Made by a program: the position numbers and the translations under genes
Assembly (NCBI RefSeq): GCF_000264375.1
Contig: NZ_AJXW01000043.1
Span: forward strand, 62,001-126,000
Source: Rhodanobacter thiooxydans LCS2
Lineage (GTDB): Bacteria > Pseudomonadota > Gammaproteobacteria > Xanthomonadales > Rhodanobacteraceae
Direction: 5' to 3'
Length of the DNA stretch: 64,000 bases
Notes under the pieces: model-generated
What the model saw: only the letters and a program-made list of their open reading frames with translations
What the model was told of the DNA's origin: nothing
Database searches by the model: none
Shown: positions 1 to 7,864 of the stretch, in pieces
Numbering within the stretch: the stretch's first letter is position 1
How the letters are laid out: each line of letters begins with the position of its first letter

Positions 1-1383
1 ACGTGGGGCGGCAAGACCTACATCGACCGCCAGGGCAAGATCTTCCGCGACATGGATCCGGCCACCGGCAGCGCCACCCAGGCCGGCACCATCAACTACC
101 AGACCGGCGAGGTCACGCTCACCGACTACGGCACCAGCACCGGCGGCAGCGTGGCGCTGAAATCGCTGGTGACCCAGTTCGGCATCATGCCGACCAGCTA
201 TGCGGTGTTCCGCACGCCTGGCGCACCGCTGCGGCCGTCGTCGTTCTACGTGCAGGCCATCCGTACCGACACCGGCGAGACCATCACCGCCACCAGCAAC
301 AACGGCGGCGTGATCACCGGCACCTTCATTGGCGGCACAGTGCAAAACGACATGGGCTGGGCCGAAATCAACTTCGGCAGCTTCGTGCCGGCCGCCGGCA
401 ACGAAACCCAGCCGTGGTACAACGCCGCCAACGTGGTCGGCAGCAACGTCTGGAGGCCGATCTTCGTCGACCCCACTACGATCAAATTCAACTGCGTGGT
501 GCAGACCACGCTGCCGCTGAATGCCGACCTGCTCGGCATCGACCCGGTGCGCCTGCCGCTCACTGGCCGCGTGCCCATCTTCCGCGACGGCGACGTGGTG
601 GTGATCCACGACGACCGCGTCGTCAACCTTTCGGGCGGCTTCACCGCCGGCAGCACCTTCACGCTGCCCGACGCGCCCATCTCGCAGTTCGCCCTGGTCG
701 ACGCCACCGGCGCCGTCGTGCCCATAAGCAACTACACCGTCGACATGACCACCGCCACCGTCACCGGCGCCACCGGCTACGACGTCAGCGGCTTCACCGC
801 CCCCATCAGCTGCGCCTACACCGTCGACGACATGCTGCTGGCCAGCAGCGTGGAGCTGGGCGGCCAGGTGTCGCTGGTGGCACCGCTCAGCCGTGCGTAC
901 CCGGCCGGCGCGAAGGTGAGTAGCGTCCTGCTGTTCGGCGATCTGCAGGGGCAGAACCCGGTGTTCTTTTCGCAGCAGACGTGGACGGGGGCGTGGAGTG
1001 ATTCGCTCATTGGCGCGGGCACGACGGCGCAATACAACCGCACGGTGTATCCGCTGCAATTCGTCAACGCCGATACGGTCACCGAGCGTTGGTCGCTCAT
1101 TTTCACGAGTTCGGCCAGCGGAAACATTGTCGGTGAGACGTTGGGTCAGATCGGCACTTTTACGACATCGATCGACATTGCGCCGATCAATCCGATTACT
1201 GGTGCGCCGTACTTCACGTTGAAATCCGCTGGGTTCGGTGCAGGGTGGGGGGTTAGCAATGTTATCCGGTTCAACACCATCGGGCCGAATGCGCCGATCT
1301 GGATCGCGCGAACGGTGTTGCCGGGTGCGCAGGCTGTCATCGACGATGCGTTCCGGTTGCAGCTGCGTGGGGACGCGACATAA
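1..1383 (+). CDS. phage tail/baseplate protein, 5'-truncated by window edge
   Basis: The frame is open from base 1, so this is the C-terminal 460 residues of a longer protein; an internal ATG at 52 is not the start. The sequence is rich in Gly, Thr, Asn and beta-branched residues, as in virion structural proteins, and has no signal peptide or membrane segment. The TAA stop at 1381-1383 overlaps the next ATG (TAATG), so the downstream gene is probably translationally coupled. Following genes encode tail-like and lysis proteins, so a tail or baseplate role is inferred from position and composition. I do not recognise a named family. GC drops in the last 400 bases, towards the next gene. Confidence 0.7.
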   Translation, partial: TWGGKTYIDRQGKIFRDMDPATGSATQAGTINYQTGEVTLTDYGTSTGGSVALKSLVTQFGIMPTSYAVFRTPGAPLRPSSFYVQAIRTDTGETITATSNNGGVITGTFIGGTVQNDMGWAEINFGSFVPAAGNETQPWYNAANVVGSNVWRPIFVDPTTIKFNCVVQTTLPLNADLLGIDPVRLPLTGRVPIFRDGDVVVIHDDRVVNLSGGFTAGSTFTLPDAPISQFALVDATGAVVPISNYTVDMTTATVTGATGYDVSGFTAPISCAYTVDDMLLASSVELGGQVSLVAPLSRAYPAGAKVSSVLLFGDLQGQNPVFFSQQTWTGAWSDSLIGAGTTAQYNRTVYPLQFVNADTVTERWSLIFTSSASGNIVGETLGQIGTFTTSIDIAPINPITGAPYFTLKSAGFGAGWGVSNVIRFNTIGPNAPIWIARTVLPGAQAVIDDAFRLQLRGDAT

Positions 1384-2273
1384 TGGCCGCCTCCAAAACT
1401 TACCTGCAAGAGGTATTGGCTGATTCTCCGGTATTCGCATTTACTTGCAATGAGACGACTGGGACGTCGATCGCTGATGCGACTGGTAATGCTCATCCTG
1501 GAACGATCAGTGGCACTTACGCGCTTAATCAGCCGCCGATGACTGCAGGTCTTGGAAAAAGCATAGCGTTTACTGCTGGTCGGATATTCTTGCCGTTCAA
1601 CTCGGCATTTATGTATTCCAATAATTGGGCTATCGAGCTTGTCGCCAAATTCACAGGGACAGCACTTGGTCAGGTATTCGGATTTTTTGACAGTGCTGCT
1701 CCGAATGGCGGACCTGCGGTATATGTGAACAATGGTGCGGTCGGCTCAGTGCTATTGCGAGATAGTACAGGAGCGGGCAGCACCGTTTCGTTGGGTGGAC
1801 TGATAGACGGGAAATTCAGGCATCTATTTTTAGGCAGGCGCGGCCCCAATCTAGAGGCATGGGTAAACGGCGACCTGACAGGCTTGGCCACAAACGTCGC
1901 AGTTTATAAGCCGACATCCAATCCGGCTATGTCGCTGATGCAATTTAGAGATGGTAGTCAATCTGTACCTGGCGGTGTCGACGAAGCTGCTTATTATACG
2001 AGCATGCCGTCCAGCGATCGGATCAAGATTCACGCCGCGCGAGCCATGGCACGACAGCAGCTCGGCGGGTCGGCAAATCTCGATACTGGTTCGGCTGCGA
2101 GCAAGGTATTGGTTAGACGTTGGGACACGCATGAGCATGTGGATGCCGTTACTCCAGATGGCACTGGAAAATGGACGTCTCTTGTCGATCCGGGGGATTA
2201 TGAGGTGACCACGATCGGGCCAAGTGGGTATCAGCCCATTTGCCACGGTCCGGTGACTGCGTTGGATTTCTGA
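1383..2273 (+). CDS. phage structural protein with LamG-like (concanavalin A-type) domain
   Basis: A 296-residue protein whose ATG overlaps the preceding stop codon. The middle (about residues 20-200) has the alternating hydrophobic/polar pattern of a LamG/concanavalin-type jelly roll: an early segment on a domain 'for display' (FAFTCNETTGTSIADATGN), then WAIELVAKF, then FRHLFLGRRGPNLEAWVNG. Such domains in tail fibres and tip proteins usually bind carbohydrate; that role is inferred here. The coding sequence is visibly poorer in G+C than its neighbours, suggesting a separately acquired module. The stop is followed within two bases by the next start. Confidence 0.65.
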   Translation: MAASKTYLQEVLADSPVFAFTCNETTGTSIADATGNAHPGTISGTYALNQPPMTAGLGKSIAFTAGRIFLPFNSAFMYSNNWAIELVAKFTGTALGQVFGFFDSAAPNGGPAVYVNNGAVGSVLLRDSTGAGSTVSLGGLIDGKFRHLFLGRRGPNLEAWVNGDLTGLATNVAVYKPTSNPAMSLMQFRDGSQSVPGGVDEAAYYTSMPSSDRIKIHAARAMARQQLGGSANLDTGSAASKVLVRRWDTHEHVDAVTPDGTGKWTSLVDPGDYEVTTIGPSGYQPICHGPVTALDF

Positions 2274-2274
2274 T

Positions 2275-4176
2275 ATGTCGTGCCCTCCATACGTGCCTCC
2301 CAATGGGCAGGTTATCGCGGTGGTTTTGGCCGCCGGTTACACGCCGCCGAACGGGCAACTTGTCAATGTAATCCTCGACCCGTGCAGCGGATCTTCGCCG
2401 AATCCGCGCCAGACATACAGATCGGTGCTATCGCGTTATCGTGGCGCATCGGCGCGGTCGACGCGGCCGGTGGATTCCATTTGGCGTCCGACTCGAGAGC
2501 GGGTCTTGGCCAAATCGCTGTCGTGGGATTCCCCCGCGCCGAGTGGGCTGGAATCGGTCCACTCCTGGGGGCAGGTAAACCATGCCGATATAACCCGACA
2601 GCTTGGATGGGCTTTCTCGACGTCGGCCGTTCTTGACATCCGTGCCGTATGGCTCAGGGTCGGCACAGTGGACAATACCTGCGCGTCGCCTTGGGAGGCC
2701 GCTGCCCGATGGCCCCAGCGCCAAATGTGCGCTGCGTGGGCGCCCGTATATCCGCGAGAACATGCATCGTGGAATGAGTGGACGAGAGCGCATCAGCTGT
2801 CCCTGCTTTACCAGGCGCCACCATCGGCCGCGTATGTACCACCCCGCGGCGATGCCATCGCCTTCGTTCTGACGGCTGACTATTCGCCGCCGTTGCAAAC
2901 CGCGATCAACGTAACGATGACGGGGTTCGCGCAGGCGCCCCCCGTGATTGTCATGCAGGCCGACCAGCCGCCGCGCGCGCATCCATGGGGAGTGACCAAT
3001 GCATCTGACGCGCGCTGGAAACTGCGCTGGGGCCACGGCCCTCAATACCGCCGCCCCGACCCACCACCCATCGGCTCCGGCTGGACCGGCAGCCCGAACG
3101 AGCCGCCGCCCATCCCCATTGCCCGCAGGGTCTACATCGTCATGAATGATGTGAGCGTAGTACGGCTGCCCGAGCGCACGCCGATCGAAGTGTTGTCCGT
3201 CGACCTGCAGGCCACTGTCGACAGCTGGTGTTGGGGCGTGCGGATGGAGCTGGCCGACCCCTCGCAGGTCGCGCTGCTGAAGCCGGACGGCAATGGGCCG
3301 AAGCTGGTCGAGATCACCATGAACACCTACGTGTGGACTGCGGTGATCGAGGGGCGCGAGCGCAGCCGCGAGCATGCCAACGCCGCGATCACCGTCACAG
3401 GCCGCAGCCAGACGGCGCTGCTGGCCGATGACTACACGGCGCGGCGCTCGCTGGCGGTGACGGATGTGTTCAGCGCGCAGCAGCTGGCCAACAAGGAAAT
3501 CACTGACCGCGCACTGCCGTTCACCATCGACTGGCAGGGACTGGACTGGGTGGTGCCCGGTGGCGTCTGGTACTACCAGGACATGGCGCCCATCGAGGTC
3601 ATTGCGCAGATCGCTGCGACGCGCGGCGCGGTGCTGCAGTCGCACCCCAGCGACCCGAAGCTGATCGTGCAGAGCCGCTACCCGGTGAGCCCGTGGAACT
3701 GGTCGGCCGGCGTGGCCGATGTAGCGCTGCCATCGGACTGGATCACCGGCGTCACCGCGCAGCAGCAAAGCAAGCCGCTGTACGACGCGGTGATCATCGC
3801 CGGCCAGCAGCAGGGCGTGCTGGCCAAGGTGACCCGCCTGGCCAGCGCGGGCGCGACGTTCGCGTCGCAGGTGGTCGACCAGCTCATCGTCACCGCCGAC
3901 GTCGCCGCCGAGCGCGGCCGCAACGTGCTCAGCGATCGCGGCATGCAGGAACAGGTGAACATGGATATCCCGCTGTTCGCGCCCGGCACCGTCACCGCCG
4001 GCATGTCGGGCCTGTACACGCCGCTGCTGCTGGTCGACGTGCAGGATCCGACCGACCCCTGGCAAGGCCAGAGCGTGGGCGTATCCATCACCGCCCGCCG
4101 TGGCGGTACCGACAACAAGGCGCTGGAAATCTGGCAGACCGTATCCCTCGAGAGGCACCTCACCGATGCTAATTGA
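2275..4176 (+). CDS. phage tail tip/baseplate hub-like protein with repeated YxPP motif
   Basis: 633 residues. The N-terminal third contains two copies of a motif of the form Y-x-P-P...V-L...Y-x-P-P...N-V near residues 6-35 and 187-216, separated by a Trp/Arg-rich stretch. The C-terminal part (about residues 285-633) is a more regular alpha/beta region with many aromatic residues and few charged runs, compatible with a hub or tail-tip domain, but I cannot assign a named family. It is tightly spaced after the LamG gene and overlaps the next small gene by 11 bases, supporting one late operon. Structural phage role: inferred from context. Confidence 0.65.
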   Translation: MSCPPYVPPNGQVIAVVLAAGYTPPNGQLVNVILDPCSGSSPNPRQTYRSVLSRYRGASARSTRPVDSIWRPTRERVLAKSLSWDSPAPSGLESVHSWGQVNHADITRQLGWAFSTSAVLDIRAVWLRVGTVDNTCASPWEAAARWPQRQMCAAWAPVYPREHASWNEWTRAHQLSLLYQAPPSAAYVPPRGDAIAFVLTADYSPPLQTAINVTMTGFAQAPPVIVMQADQPPRAHPWGVTNASDARWKLRWGHGPQYRRPDPPPIGSGWTGSPNEPPPIPIARRVYIVMNDVSVVRLPERTPIEVLSVDLQATVDSWCWGVRMELADPSQVALLKPDGNGPKLVEITMNTYVWTAVIEGRERSREHANAAITVTGRSQTALLADDYTARRSLAVTDVFSAQQLANKEITDRALPFTIDWQGLDWVVPGGVWYYQDMAPIEVIAQIAATRGAVLQSHPSDPKLIVQSRYPVSPWNWSAGVADVALPSDWITGVTAQQQSKPLYDAVIIAGQQQGVLAKVTRLASAGATFASQVVDQLIVTADVAAERGRNVLSDRGMQEQVNMDIPLFAPGTVTAGMSGLYTPLLLVDVQDPTDPWQGQSVGVSITARRGGTDNKALEIWQTVSLERHLTDAN

Positions 4177-4396
4177 CGTCTGGAAACGCTTCGAAGGCCT
4201 GCTGCCGTCGCAAACCGTCACCATCGCCACGGTGGCGGCGATCAACACCGACGGCACCAGCTCACTCACCACGCCCGAAGGCGGCACCCTGCGCGCCATC
4301 GGCACCAGCGTCGGCGTGGGCGCCAACGTCTACGTGCAGCTCGGCCGCATCCTCGGGCCGGCGCCGACCCTGCCCACGTACAACCTGACCGTGTAG
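4166..4396 (+). CDS. small phage protein at the 3' end of the tail module
   Basis: 76 residues when started at the ATG at 4166, which overlaps the preceding gene by 11 bases; the same frame stays open further upstream, but that would give a much longer overlap. The sequence is rich in Thr, Ser, Val and Gly with alternating beta pattern and has no membrane segment. It may be a small beta-structured tail accessory protein. I do not recognise a family; position supports a late-operon virion or assembly role. Confidence 0.55.
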   Translation: MLIDVWKRFEGLLPSQTVTIATVAAINTDGTSSLTTPEGGTLRAIGTSVGVGANVYVQLGRILGPAPTLPTYNLTV

Positions 4397-4499
4397 GCGC
4401 ATGCCGATAGCCGAATACGGCGGACGCCTACTGCTGCGCCACGCCGGGCGGAGCATCATCGGCGGGCGCACTGTCGCGCATTGCCACAGGGGAACCACC

Positions 4500-4676
4500 A
4501 TGTCTGACGATCTGCACAACCGCGGTCCCGCCGACCGCTCCCGGGTCAACGTCAACGAGTCGTGGGAAGTGCGATACTGGTGCAAGGAATTCGGCTGCAC
4601 CGAGACGCAGCTTCGCGCTGCGGTCAAGGCCGTTGGGGTCTCGGTCGTGGCGGTCCGGGCTCATCTCAAGAAATAG
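4500..4676 (+). CDS. DUF3606-family small protein
   Basis: 58 residues. The ATG at 4500 is chosen because an AGGGGAA Shine-Dalgarno lies just upstream and because the protein then begins in the family style, MSDDLHNRGPADRSRVNVNE. The pattern RG-P-DRSR-NVNE, then WEVRYWCKEFGCTETQLRAAV, then VGVSVVAVRAHL is the DUF3606 signature as I know it. The function of the family is unknown; members are common small proteins in Proteobacteria, including on mobile elements. It sits between the tail and lysis genes, as a cargo ('moron') gene would. Confidence 0.75.
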   Translation: MSDDLHNRGPADRSRVNVNESWEVRYWCKEFGCTETQLRAAVKAVGVSVVAVRAHLKK

Positions 4677-4686
4677 GAAGCATGCG

Positions 4687-4956
4687 ATGAAACGATGGTT
4701 ATTCCTTGTTGCCGGGCTGATGCTGGCCTTCGCCGTGCAGGCATCCGACAGCGTGCGTTTCGGCAGCCGCGTCATCACTGTGGGCGATTCAGAAAGCAAG
4801 GTGGCCGAGATTGCCGGCGAGCCGGTCCGCCGCGTGCAACTGGAGAACAAGTTTGGCGGCGCGGTGGGCTATCGCCTCGACTATGAACAGGGCCGCAAGA
4901 CCGTGCAGATCTACATCTCGCAGGGCCGTGTAGAAGCCATCGCGGAGCTGTACTGA
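4687..4956 (+). CDS. secreted DUF2845-like small protein
   Basis: 89 residues from the ATG at 4687. Residues 1-20 form a Sec signal peptide (KR, then a hydrophobic core ending AVQAS). The mature part begins with VRFGSRVITVGDSESKVAEI, then GEPVRR, which resembles the DUF2845/SmpA-OmlA-like fold found in small periplasmic proteins. It follows the DUF3606 gene by 10 bases and ends just before a strong hairpin terminator, so the two look like a small independent cargo unit between the tail and lysis modules. Function unknown. Confidence 0.65.
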   Translation: MKRWLFLVAGLMLAFAVQASDSVRFGSRVITVGDSESKVAEIAGEPVRRVQLENKFGGAVGYRLDYEQGRKTVQIYISQGRVEAIAELY

Positions 4957-4991
4957 CAGCAGTGCCACCCGTCCGGTAAACGTGGCACAAC

Positions 4992-5040
4992 AAGGCGGCG
5001 ATGCTGGGTACATGCCCAGTCATCGCCGCCTTCATTTTCT
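4992..5040 (+). terminator. rho-independent terminator after the DUF3606/DUF2845 pair
   Basis: A 12-bp outer stem (AAGGCGGCGATG with CATCGCCGCCTT) encloses a second stem CTGGG/CCCAG, followed by CATTTTCT. It separates the cargo pair from the lysis cassette. Confidence 0.75.
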
Positions 5041-5055
5041 GCTGGTGCGTCAACC

Positions 5056-5616
5056 GTGACGCCCACCGTCGATCGCGCCAAGCCCATCCAGCTGGCCTGG
5101 GGCATGCGTGTCAGCACGGGCTTTGCGCGGGGCGTGCTCGGCCTCTGCAGGGGCTTCGGTTGGGGGCCGGCGCACGCCAGCTGGCTGATGGCGTGCATGG
5201 CGTTCGAAAGCGCCACCACGTTCAGCCCGTCGATCCGCAACGCGGCCGGCAGCGGTGCGGTGGGGCTGATCCAGTTCATGCCGTCGACGGCGCGCGGCCT
5301 GGGCACCACGGTCGAAAACCTCGCGCTGCTCTCGGCGGAATCGCAGCTCGACTACGTCGCCGCCTATTTCGAGCCCTACGCGAAGCGCATCCGCTCACTG
5401 AGCGACATGTACATGGCCATCCTGCTGCCGAAGTACATCGGCCAGCCGGAAGACGCCGTGCTGTTTTCCGGTGGCGTGGCCTACCGCCAGAACGCCGGGC
5501 TGGATGCGAACCACGACGGCAAGATCACCAAGGCCGAAGCCACCGCACGCGTGGCCGACATGCTCAAGCGCGGCCTGCAGCCGGGTGTATTCGCAACGTA
5601 CGAGGGCGCGACATGA
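5056..5616 (+). CDS. phage endolysin, lysozyme/transglycosylase-like
   Basis: 186 residues, GTG start; an in-frame ATG at about 5104 is an alternative. The region from about residue 45 to 80 (ACMAFESATTFSP, then GAVGLIQFMPSTARGLG) has the layout of the soluble lytic transglycosylase/goose-lysozyme fold, with Glu51 as the likely catalytic acid. Near residues 150-165 the segment DANHDGKITKAEA looks like an EF-hand calcium loop. No signal peptide is visible, so release would depend on the membrane proteins encoded downstream. Its TGA overlaps the next ATG by four bases (ATGA). It heads the lysis cassette. Confidence 0.8.
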   Translation: MTPTVDRAKPIQLAWGMRVSTGFARGVLGLCRGFGWGPAHASWLMACMAFESATTFSPSIRNAAGSGAVGLIQFMPSTARGLGTTVENLALLSAESQLDYVAAYFEPYAKRIRSLSDMYMAILLPKYIGQPEDAVLFSGGVAYRQNAGLDANHDGKITKAEATARVADMLKRGLQPGVFATYEGAT

Positions 5617-6011
5617 TGATGCTGGAGACCCGCGCCGGCGCCTTCGTCGGCTTGATCTACTCCGCCGCGGCCGCCGCCGCGACGTGGAAAAGCCCGCTGG
5701 AATTCGTGGGCCTGCCCGCGCCGATCGTGTTCATGGCACTGGCCGGCGTGGCGTTCGGTCTCATCCTGCAGCCGCCGAAAGCGTCGCGGATCGTGATGTT
5801 CATGCTCACGCTCGCGTACGCGTTTTTCGCTGCGGTCGCCGCGGTGCTGCTGGGCAGCATCCCGCACCTGGAATGGACGCGAGCTGCCGGCCCGGCCATC
5901 GCCGGTTTGCTCGGCTTCTTCGCCCAAGCGGCGGTGCCCGCCGCGCGCGGCAGGCTGCAACGCGAAATCAGCGACAGGGGATCCAACGGCTCGAGTGGAG
6001 GCGCATCATGA
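5613..6011 (+). CDS. holin-like small membrane protein
   Basis: 132 residues, starting at the first of three Met codons in the ATGA overlap with the endolysin stop. Four hydrophobic segments are visible at about residues 8-25, 35-53, 58-83 and 90-110, with a charged tail (RGRLQREISDRGS). A multi-span membrane protein directly after an endolysin is probably the holin or a holin partner. Family not recognised. It is coupled to the next gene by another ATGA overlap. Confidence 0.65.
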   Translation: MMMLETRAGAFVGLIYSAAAAAATWKSPLEFVGLPAPIVFMALAGVAFGLILQPPKASRIVMFMLTLAYAFFAAVAAVLLGSIPHLEWTRAAGPAIAGLLGFFAQAAVPAARGRLQREISDRGSNGSSGGAS

Positions 6012-6334
6012 TCCTCGACACCATCGGCTGGCTCGTCGCGCTGGTCGCGACGCTCACCGGCCTGGCGATGCTGCAAGACGCCAACCGCACCCCCGCAGAC
6101 ACCAGCCCGCACGGCTGGTGCCGGCACATCATGCGGCTATGCCTGCTCATCGGCATCACCGCATCCGCCGTCGTCGTGCTGATGTCACCTGCCATGCGTC
6201 ACGCGTCGCTGTATGAAGTCGCGTTGCGCTGCTGCCTCACCGGCATCCTGGTCATGCAGTCGCCGTGCCCATGGTGGCACTACGTGTTCAAGGGGCAGGG
6301 CGCTGCGCGTATCGAACGTCGGAGAGTCATATGA
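6008..6334 (+). CDS. small membrane protein of the lysis cassette
   Basis: 108 residues. The ATG at 6008 shares the bases of the upstream TGA. Two clear hydrophobic segments (about residues 3-22 and 40-60) flank a His/Pro/Arg-containing loop, and a third weaker one follows before a basic tail (ARIERRRVI). This fits a second holin or antiholin component. Family not recognised; function inferred from position only. Confidence 0.6.
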   Translation: MILDTIGWLVALVATLTGLAMLQDANRTPADTSPHGWCRHIMRLCLLIGITASAVVVLMSPAMRHASLYEVALRCCLTGILVMQSPCPWWHYVFKGQGAARIERRRVI

Positions 6335-6534
6335 ACAACCGCCATCGGATTCTGTGTCTCGCGCTTTGCCTGCTTAGCATCGTGCTTTGCGTGCTGAAAC
6401 TCTTGCACATCATCCGCTGGTCATGGTGGTGGGTGACCGCGCCGTTGTGGGGTGGCGGCGCGTTGCTGATCATCGGGCTGCTGTTGCTGCTGATCGGGCT
6501 GGCCTTTGCCGCGCGAGACGGAAAACCGATATGA
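6331..6534 (+). CDS. small membrane protein of the lysis cassette
   Basis: 67 residues with two long hydrophobic stretches (about 7-27 and 40-60) separated by a Trp-rich turn (RWSWWWV). ATGA overlaps occur at both ends. It could be a holin regulator or pinholin-like peptide. There is no signature I can name. Three membrane proteins between the endolysin and the spanins is more than the minimal phage set. Confidence 0.6.
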   Translation: MNNRHRILCLALCLLSIVLCVLKLLHIIRWSWWWVTAPLWGGGALLIIGLLLLLIGLAFAARDGKPI

Positions 6535-6956
6535 GCAAGGTCTTGCTGTGGCTGCGGTTCCTGCGAAACCACTGGGAGCCGATCCTCGCCGGCCTCGTCG
6601 TGCTGTACTTCGCGGTCGTGGCGATCGGCAAAATCCACGCCTACGGCCAGCGCCAGTACCAGGCCGGCCGCAACGCCGTCATCGCCGAGGATGCCATCGC
6701 CGCCGCGCAATCCAGACTCGACGCCGACCAGCATGCCGCCGCCGCCGCCGCCGCTGGCGTGGCGATGCACACCACGCTCGACATCGCGCTCCCGCGCATC
6801 GAGGTCACCACCCATGACACCGTCGACAAGATCCACACCATCTACCTGGCCGCGCCTGCTGGCCCTGCTGCTGTGTGCGTGCGCCCTCTCGGCGTGCAAA
6901 CAGCACTCGACGCGGCCCGTGATCGAGCCAACACCGCCGCCCGTAGTCAGCTGTGA
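6531..6956 (+). CDS. Rz-like i-spanin
   Basis: 141 residues. An N-terminal membrane anchor (about residues 15-33, PILAGLVVLYFAVVAIG) is followed by an Ala-, Gln- and Asp-rich helical region, the usual layout of inner-membrane spanins that fuse inner and outer membranes at lysis. The key evidence is the nested lipoprotein gene in the +1 frame (6814-7140), the classic Rz/Rz1 arrangement. ATGA overlap with the preceding gene. Confidence 0.75.
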   Translation: MSKVLLWLRFLRNHWEPILAGLVVLYFAVVAIGKIHAYGQRQYQAGRNAVIAEDAIAAAQSRLDADQHAAAAAAAGVAMHTTLDIALPRIEVTTHDTVDKIHTIYLAAPAGPAAVCVRPLGVQTALDAARDRANTAARSQL

Positions 6957-7140
6957 CCAGACTCAGCCGGCGGCGCTGATTCCGCCGCTGCCATCCGCCG
7001 CGACCCCGCCGGCACAGATGCTTGCGGCGATGGATGCGTGGGCCGTGAAGATGATGGGACTCTACGAGACCGAAACCACCACCCGCCACGCCGAGCACGG
7101 CTGCATGCGCGAGTTGCGCCAGAAGGGCGTCATTCGGTGA
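6814..7140 (+). CDS. Rz1-like o-spanin lipoprotein, embedded in the Rz gene
   Basis: 108 residues, starting at an ATG inside the Rz gene in a different frame; the first 143 bases are double-coding. A lipoprotein signal is clear: a Trp/Arg patch, then LLALLLCACALSAC with the lipobox Cys at position 28. The mature protein is Pro-rich near its start (PTPPPVVS), as is usual for Rz1, but it is longer than lambda Rz1 and extends about 60 residues beyond the Rz stop. It is expected to be tethered to the outer membrane and pair with the i-spanin. Confidence 0.8.
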   Translation: MTPSTRSTPSTWPRLLALLLCACALSACKQHSTRPVIEPTPPPVVSCDQTQPAALIPPLPSAATPPAQMLAAMDAWAVKMMGLYETETTTRHAEHGCMRELRQKGVIR

Positions 7141-7199
7141 AAGCTTCGATGAACTGTTAGTCGCCACAGCGAGAGCGGCGCAACTGCGAGGATACTGAA

Positions 7200-7442
7200 A
7201 TGCATTACCGAAACGGGCGTGAGGCGAAGAACGGCGATAAGATCGTGAGGTTGGAAGGCGGCAAGGTGGTCGCCTTTGGCGTGTTGCATAGCGCAGTGCC
7301 GGGCAACGATTACTGCAACGGCAACATTGCCGTCGTGCAATCGGCGACCGAGTACGCCTGCATGTGTGACTGCCTGCACGTCGATGACGTGGCGGCGCTG
7401 CTGGCCGAAAAGAGCCTGGACAAGCGCCCCGAAGGCAAGTGA
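7200..7442 (+). CDS. small hypothetical protein, probably last gene of the phage element
   Basis: 80 residues, ATG at 7200 preceded by GAGG at suitable spacing. The N-terminus MHYRNGREAKNGDKIV is a pattern I have seen at the start of small phage-borne proteins; the middle carries two Cys residues (YACMCDCLHVDD). There is no membrane segment. Function unknown. It lies 60 bases after the Rz1 gene on the same strand. Confidence 0.6.
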   Translation: MHYRNGREAKNGDKIVRLEGGKVVAFGVLHSAVPGNDYCNGNIAVVQSATEYACMCDCLHVDDVAALLAEKSLDKRPEGK

Positions 7443-7864
7443 TCCAGTAGACTGGCCGTGCAGGTTTGAGTCCCTTTCGGGGACTCGCAGTGCGGCAGGC
7501 AGTGCGCTACGCATTTTCTCCCCACTGCCGTCTCGCGAGCCATATGTAACGCCGTTTTCGGGTTCCCCTCTTGGGCACCACATTAGATGGCTTCGCTGAA
7601 CATCGCAGGAGCTTAAAAAAACCGCCTTTGGCGGTTTTTTTGTTTGCGACGAGCGGGAGGGGAAAACGCCCCGGCCGACGGCGCAGGCCGGCACGACGAA
7701 TGCATGCTGCAGATCGAGGCGGATATCGCAGCACGCTTCCCGTACAGGAAGCGTAGGCGCCGACCGACATATCTGCCGCCATCGCCATGACACATTGCGC
7801 CGACCACGAGGGCAGGCCGGCTGTCACGCCGCTGCAGGCTTCTCGCGGCAAGGGAATGGGGTCC
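7443..7864. other. junction region between the phage element and core genes
   Basis: About 420 bases without a supported gene. It holds a short hairpin near 7468-7486 (GAGTCCC/GGGACTC) and a strong terminator at 7615-7641. I see no tRNA, no tmRNA-like 3' end and no obvious direct repeat that would mark an attachment site. The partner sequence would lie outside the window. Confidence 0.5.
7615..7641. terminator. bidirectional rho-independent terminator
   Basis: AAAAAAACCGCC, a short loop and GGCGGTTTTTTT form an A-tract/U-tract hairpin that can work in both directions. It insulates the phage-side genes from the following region. Confidence 0.8.

Noticed and set aside
2428-4326. 632-codon minus-strand open frame opposite the tail hub gene
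   Set aside because: Arg/His/Ala-rich shadow; the plus frame has better composition and tight spacing to its neighbours.
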